Source: Thalassiosira profunda (Eukaryota > Bacillariophyta > Thalassiosirophyceae > Thalassiosirales > Thalassiosiraceae). Taken from it: a DNA stretch of 10,778 bases. Shown here in pieces: positions 8,401 through 10,778 of the stretch (position 1 is its first letter; every line of letters begins with the position of its first letter). Below the pieces are notes generated by a model. It was not told the origin of the DNA, searched no databases, and saw only the letters and a list, made by a program, of their open reading frames with translations. Location of the stretch: positions 1 through 10,778 of the forward strand of contig JALLAP010000759.1 in NCBI GenBank assembly GCA_036939355.1, given 5' to 3'. A program made the translations under genes and the position numbers.

Positions 8401-10014
8401 TGATGAATATGCGAACTTGTACGAGTACCCGCTGGAAATGGACGGCAACATGATGACCCTCGCGGTGCGGAATCAAGTCTTCATGTACACGTTGCAGCCC
8501 AACGGTCGGTGGCAGCGCGAAGCTGTCGTTTTGGAGATGGAAGGAAACTTCCAAGGCTACGTCAGCGCGTCTGTGTCCCTGTCGGACGGCGACCTTATGG
8601 TGGGCGAAGAGGTGGAGGTAAAGGCCTACGACTTCACTGGCTGCGCCAAAGAATCCTCAGCCCCATCGCCCATCACAACATCCAGCCCCATCGCCAGCCC
8701 GACCCCCCCTTCTTCGTCACCCACTTGCATCGACATCAGTCTGGTGTTTGACAGCTACCCGCAGGACACGTCGTGGAAGATCGAGGCCGCCGATGGCTCC
8801 GTCGTGTCCGAGTCGCCGGCCTTCGCTCCCGGAACGACCGAGGACAAACAGGAGGTATGCCTTCCGGGCGGAAACTACGCCTTTACCATCATGGATGTGT
8901 ACGGGGATGGAATGTGTTGCAATTGGGGCAACGGATCGTACAAACTGACGAGCGCGGAGAATTTCGTCATTGCCGAGGGAGGGGAGTATGGAGCGGAAGA
9001 GACGACGCAGTTCACGATGCCTTTTGACCCCAATCCTGGGCAGCCAACGCCACCCACTCCAGTTACGCCACCAACTCCGGGTACGCCTCCGCCAACGCCG
9101 AAACCAACACCCAAACCTGTGGTTCCCGCCACACCGCCACCCACTCCAAAGCCCACACCCAATCCAACGCTGCCACCCAGTCCTCCGCCGACGGCACCAC
9201 CAGTGCCTCCTGCGCCTTCCACTCATAAGCTTGATGTCACAGTCGTTTTGGATCAGTACCCAGTGGATACTACGTGGGAGATAATACCCGCAGGCCAGAC
9301 CGAGCCTTTCTACGAGTCGATTCCCTACGTCGCCTCGCAGGCGTTGACTCCAGATACGCAGAGTGTGGACCTTCCCACGGGGACCTACGATTTCATCATT
9401 TACGATGTCTATGAAGACGGAATGTGAGTGTTACTGATGCCATCAGTTGATTACTTGTTTTGTTGCGGATGCCTCGCTCACGACTGTTGATGTTCTACCT
9501 CTGTTCAGATGTTGCAATTGGGGCGAGGGGTCGTACGAGCTCGCGTTCGGCGGCGACGTCGTCGCCAGCGGAGGATCATTTGGGGCGAGCGAGACGAAGA
9601 GATTTTCCACCCCGGACGTGGTGGGCGGCACACCGGAGNAGCGGAGGATCATTTGGGGCGAGCGAGACGAAGAGATTTTCCACCCCGGACGTGGTGGGCG
9701 GCACACCGGAGTGCTACGATGTCTCTGTCGAGCTCCAATTGGACTCGTATCCACAGGATACGAGTTGGGACATCACTCAGGGTGGGGCCATCGTCGCGGA
9801 GTCACCGGCCTTCGCTCCCGGAACGACCAACGACAAACAAGAGTTGTGCCTGCCCGCTGGAAATGATTACGTGTTCACTATTTACGACGTGTATCAGGAC
9901 GGCATGTGCTGCAAATGGGGCGAGGGGAGCTACACTGTCACTTCGAACGGCCAGGTGATAAAACAAGGCGGGGAGTTCGGAGCGAGCGAGAGCACAACCT
10001 TCAGCCTCCCGTAG
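5408..10014 (+). CDS. Single-pass type II membrane protein: Tyr-Thr-Gly-Lys motifs, coiled segment, seven-repeat FG-GAP-like propeller, three CC-x-W-G domains
   Basis: Exons 5408-6644, 6759-9423 and 9509-10014 (discounting 73 artefact bases at 9639-9711) give 1,444 aa, stop TAG 10012-10014. Order: acidic start MSDDFEDL; paired motifs YTGKRWTPP (87-95) and YTGKKWAPP (110-118) in a Pro/Ala/Ser-rich region; charged helical segment (about 187-210); acidic segment MPTEIDHIEELIEEYEG (from 414) right after intron 1; KRPSRKK then a transmembrane helix (about 593-618). Basic residues before the helix predict N-inside, C-outside. Outside are seven FG-GAP-like repeats (691-1040), a domain at 1069-1167, a Pro/Thr stalk, and domains at 1236-1344 and 1345-1444. 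A cell-surface or secretory-lumen binding or adhesion role is inference; no catalytic motif is seen. Wide occurrence of similar proteins in diatoms is from memory. Confidence 0.85.
6645..6758 (+). other. Intron 1 of the propeller gene (114 bp, stopless, multiple of three)
   Basis: Donor CAGG|GTGAGT at 6645 and acceptor TATTGGCAG|TG ending at 6758; the split codon becomes Val413, giving KLVRQVMPTEID. Because the intron is 38 codons long with no in-frame stop, an unspliced reading stays open and would insert a Cys/Asn-rich peptide (GECCAKSREL...). The A/T-rich body, strong splice signals and loss of G/C third positions argue for an intron. Confidence 0.8.
7298..7375 (+). other. Transmembrane segment of the propeller protein
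   Basis: About 26 residues of Ile, Leu, Val, Ala and Gly without charges (spliced residues 593-618, MYLMIGGIALMVLVGVGVAL and on), preceded by KRPSRKK and followed by GKSDDEQRPDE. The positive-inside rule puts the propeller side outside the cytosol. No cleavable N-terminal signal peptide is present, so this helix would be the signal anchor. Confidence 0.85.
7592..8640 (+). other. Seven-repeat FG-GAP-like beta-propeller
   Basis: Seven similar strand pairs recur at spliced residues 691 (AAVDGDYAVVASG), 738 (SSVAISGGVAVVGAPR), 809 (FGMSVDVDGDLIVAGAPE), 863 (LGYSVDVYEDTIASSV), 915 (VSSISMSGDWLAYST), 967 (YPLEMDGNMMTLAV) and 1011 (VSASVSLSDGDLMVGE). Spacing is 44-71 residues. Between them are aromatic strands such as VAFFERN, IFIYERP, FTVFHRD and LFLFRKE. 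The count of seven matches the closed integrin-alpha propeller. Integrin-style DxDxDG calcium loops are not obvious. Confidence 0.75.
8726..9022 (+). repeat. CC-x-W-G domain, copy 1
   Basis: Spliced residues 1069-1167. It opens with Cys-Ile-Asp, then DSYPQDTSWKI, EVCLPGGNYAFTI and DVYGDGMCCNWGNGSYKL, ending GGEYGAEETTQFTMP. It has four Cys: first, CLP, and the vicinal pair. NGS is a possible N-glycosylation site. I recall similar modules in secreted bacterial and algal proteins, but know no assigned function. Confidence 0.75.
9023..9226 (+). other. Pro/Thr-rich stalk between domains 1 and 2
   Basis: About 68 residues of TPPTP, TPKPTPKP and PPPTAPP repeats. Extended Pro/Thr/Ser linkers of this kind are typical of wall-associated proteins, where Pro or Thr may be hydroxylated or O-glycosylated. 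Third positions here are noticeably richer in A/T than in the propeller exon region. Confidence 0.75.
9424..9508 (+). other. Intron 2 of the propeller gene
   Basis: An 85-bp intron, donor GGAAT|GTGAGT at 9424 and acceptor CTGTTCAG|ATGTTGC ending at 9508. Splicing rebuilds the motif as D-G-I-C-C-N-W (split codon AT|A), matching DGMCCNW of copy 1 and DGMCCKW of copy 3. Without splicing the frame stops at TGA 9425-9427. Confidence 0.85.
9567..9711 (+). repeat. Second 72-bp perfect duplication around a single N (assembly artefact)
   Basis: Bases 9567-9638 and 9640-9711 are identical over 72 positions with N at 9639 between them. The structure equals that at 1606-1750. Dropping one copy and the N restores the frame from RFSTPDVVGGTPE into CYDVSVELQLD of domain 3. 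Confidence 0.92.
9712..10011 (+). repeat. CC-x-W-G domain, copy 3 (C-terminal)
   Basis: Spliced residues 1345-1444, opening CYDVSVELQLDSYPQDTSW, then ELCLPAGNDYVFTI and DVYQDGMCCKWGEGSYTV, ending GGEFGASESTTFSLP directly before the stop. All four Cys are kept. It is closer to copy 1 than to copy 2, including a 24-base exact DNA match (8816-8839 with 9805-9828). There is no GPI-anchor or second membrane segment after it. Confidence 0.78.
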
Positions 10015-10020
10015 GCCAGG

Positions 10021-10060
10021 CTGTAGATGGAGAGAGTGCATGTGATACGTCCATCTACAG
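10021..10060 (+). other. Hairpin in the 3' untranslated region of the propeller gene
   Basis: CTGTAGATGGA (10021-10031) is the exact reverse complement of TCCATCTACAG (10050-10060). This makes an 11-bp perfect stem with an 18-base loop, starting 7 bases after the stop codon. It could form in the mRNA and affect stability or 3' processing; no U-tract follows, and this is not a bacterial terminator. Confidence 0.5.
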
Positions 10061-10522
10061 ACAAACTCCTTCGCCTCTGCAGATATTATGCAATCAGGCG
10101 GAGGGCTACTCATTTCTGTGTTTGTGAGCAAGAATAGAATGTTATTAGTCCAAGAGACTTGTCTGCATCCGTCATCTGGCTACTCTTTTTCCAGACCGGT
10201 TCGTTGGATTACGGAGCGCGCCCGACTCCCTCGAGTGACTTCCGATGCAGATGATAGGAACTTGCACAACGAGGAGCACAAAGATCAAGGAGGTGAGATG
10301 TTTGGTTGTTGCCCCTCGGACAGAGGGAATGCAGGAAGAGGCCTCGCCAGCTCTCGAGAACTAGAGAGGTTCGTCGAAGGTGAACCAGACCGGCTTTTCT
10401 CCCTCTGAAGTTATTCCCTTGGGTGACTTAAGATGATCTGGTCCTGGAAGCAAGTTAGAAACTTACAACTAAACGTACCCCCAAGCCAGTAATACTAGTT
10501 CCAAAGTAGGGGTTGTCCCTAA
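10061..10522. other. 3' flank without a recognisable gene
   Basis: Mixed-composition sequence, clearly less GC-rich than the genes. One 106-codon frame (10088-10408) lacks the G/C third-position bias and any domain, so it was not called. No RNA gene was recognised. Confidence 0.45.
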
Positions 10523-10700
10523 TCAAGGAGGCAGACGACAACAGGCAAAACCGTTCTGCACAGCCACTGCCAAGTCAAACGTAACAACGCCGCGCCCGCA
10601 GTCAAACAGCCCCCTGCCTCGCCCCTCGCCCGGCGCGGCCACGCCCTCACACCCCTCCTCTCCGTCACCACCCCGCCGGTGGTTCTCCTTACAGTGTCAG
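10523..10700 (+). other. Possible partial exon with kelch-like peptide (weak)
   Basis: A frame open from 10523 (after TAA 10520-10522) becomes strongly G/C at third positions from about 10589 and reads PLARRGHALTPL followed by PPVVLL, which recalls the RxGHxLT...vvLfGG pattern of kelch repeats. It runs to TGTCAG|GTGCGTG at 10701, a good donor. There is no ATG, so it would have to be an internal exon. A minus-strand frame covers the same bases and is not excluded. A tandem 9-base repeat GTGGTTAGT follows at 10715-10732. Confidence 0.18.
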
Positions 10701-10778
10701 GTGCGTGTGGTTGGGTGGTTAGTGTGGTTAGTGAAGCCGACGGGTGCATATGATTGGGTCAGAGGGGCGAGGATTTAT

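Larger units (their letters stand above)
9227..9711 (+). repeat. CC-x-W-G domain, copy 2 (divergent, split by intron 2)
   Basis: Spliced residues 1236-1344, reading KLDVTVVLDQYPVDTTWEI, SVDLPTGTYDFIIYDVYEDGI and CCNWGEGSYEL, then GGSFGASETKRFSTP. It lacks both the opening Cys (Lys instead) and the CLP Cys (DLP instead) but keeps the vicinal CC. The interval includes intron 2 and the duplicated 72 bp with the N. Confidence 0.75.

Noticed and set aside
6671..8554. Minus-strand open frame of 627 codons
   Set aside because: Opposite a clear propeller and transmembrane segment; its His/Arg/Val-rich translation is typical of antisense of GC-rich coding DNA.
9415..9427. True end of the propeller gene at TGA 9425-9427
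   Set aside because: This stop falls inside a GTGAGT intron; splicing continues the repeated CC-x-W-G motif to 10014.
10088..10408. 106-codon plus-strand gene
   Set aside because: No third-position bias, no domain, lies just past a stop codon in probable 3' untranslated sequence.

Overview
The window is eukaryotic nuclear DNA. It is GC-rich, has short GT-AG introns (85-247 bp), and carries a long membrane-anchored P450, a TPR protein and a very long type II membrane protein with an integrin-like beta-propeller. That last architecture (cytosolic low-complexity tail, acidic EIDxxEELxxEYEGRExELL-type segment, one transmembrane helix, FG-GAP-like propeller, Thr-Pro-rich stalk) is one I associate with diatoms. 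A diatom, possibly Thalassiosira-like, is my best guess; the lineage is inference, since no marker gene is present.

Layout: (1) 3-131 (+), probable last 42 codons of a gene entering from the left. (2) 132-450, no gene. (3) 451-2671 (+), intronless cytochrome P450 of 715 aa once an assembly duplication is discounted. (4) 2672-2960, convergent intergenic with small palindromes. (5) 4671-2961 (-), three-exon TPR protein of 416 aa. (6) 4672-5407, divergent intergenic and promoter region, with a TATA-like element and a CACGTG box on the TPR side. (7) 5408-10014 (+), three-exon gene for a 1,444-aa single-pass protein with a seven-repeat propeller and three copies of a Cys-Cys-Asn-Trp-Gly domain on a Pro-rich stalk. 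(8) 10015-10778, 3' flank with an 11-bp hairpin just after the stop, then a weak possible exon near the right edge.

Two places hold a single N flanked on both sides by perfect 72-bp copies of the same sequence (1606-1750 and 9567-9711). Each adds 73 bp and breaks the frame of an otherwise clean gene. Identical length and structure at two unrelated sites point to unmerged contig ends, not biology, so neither gene is a pseudogene.

No operon logic applies. The most notable gene is the large membrane protein, which looks built to display an extracellular or lumenal propeller plus a three-domain adhesive or binding tail; its real function is unknown. No CRISPR, RNA gene, transposon or virus was recognised.
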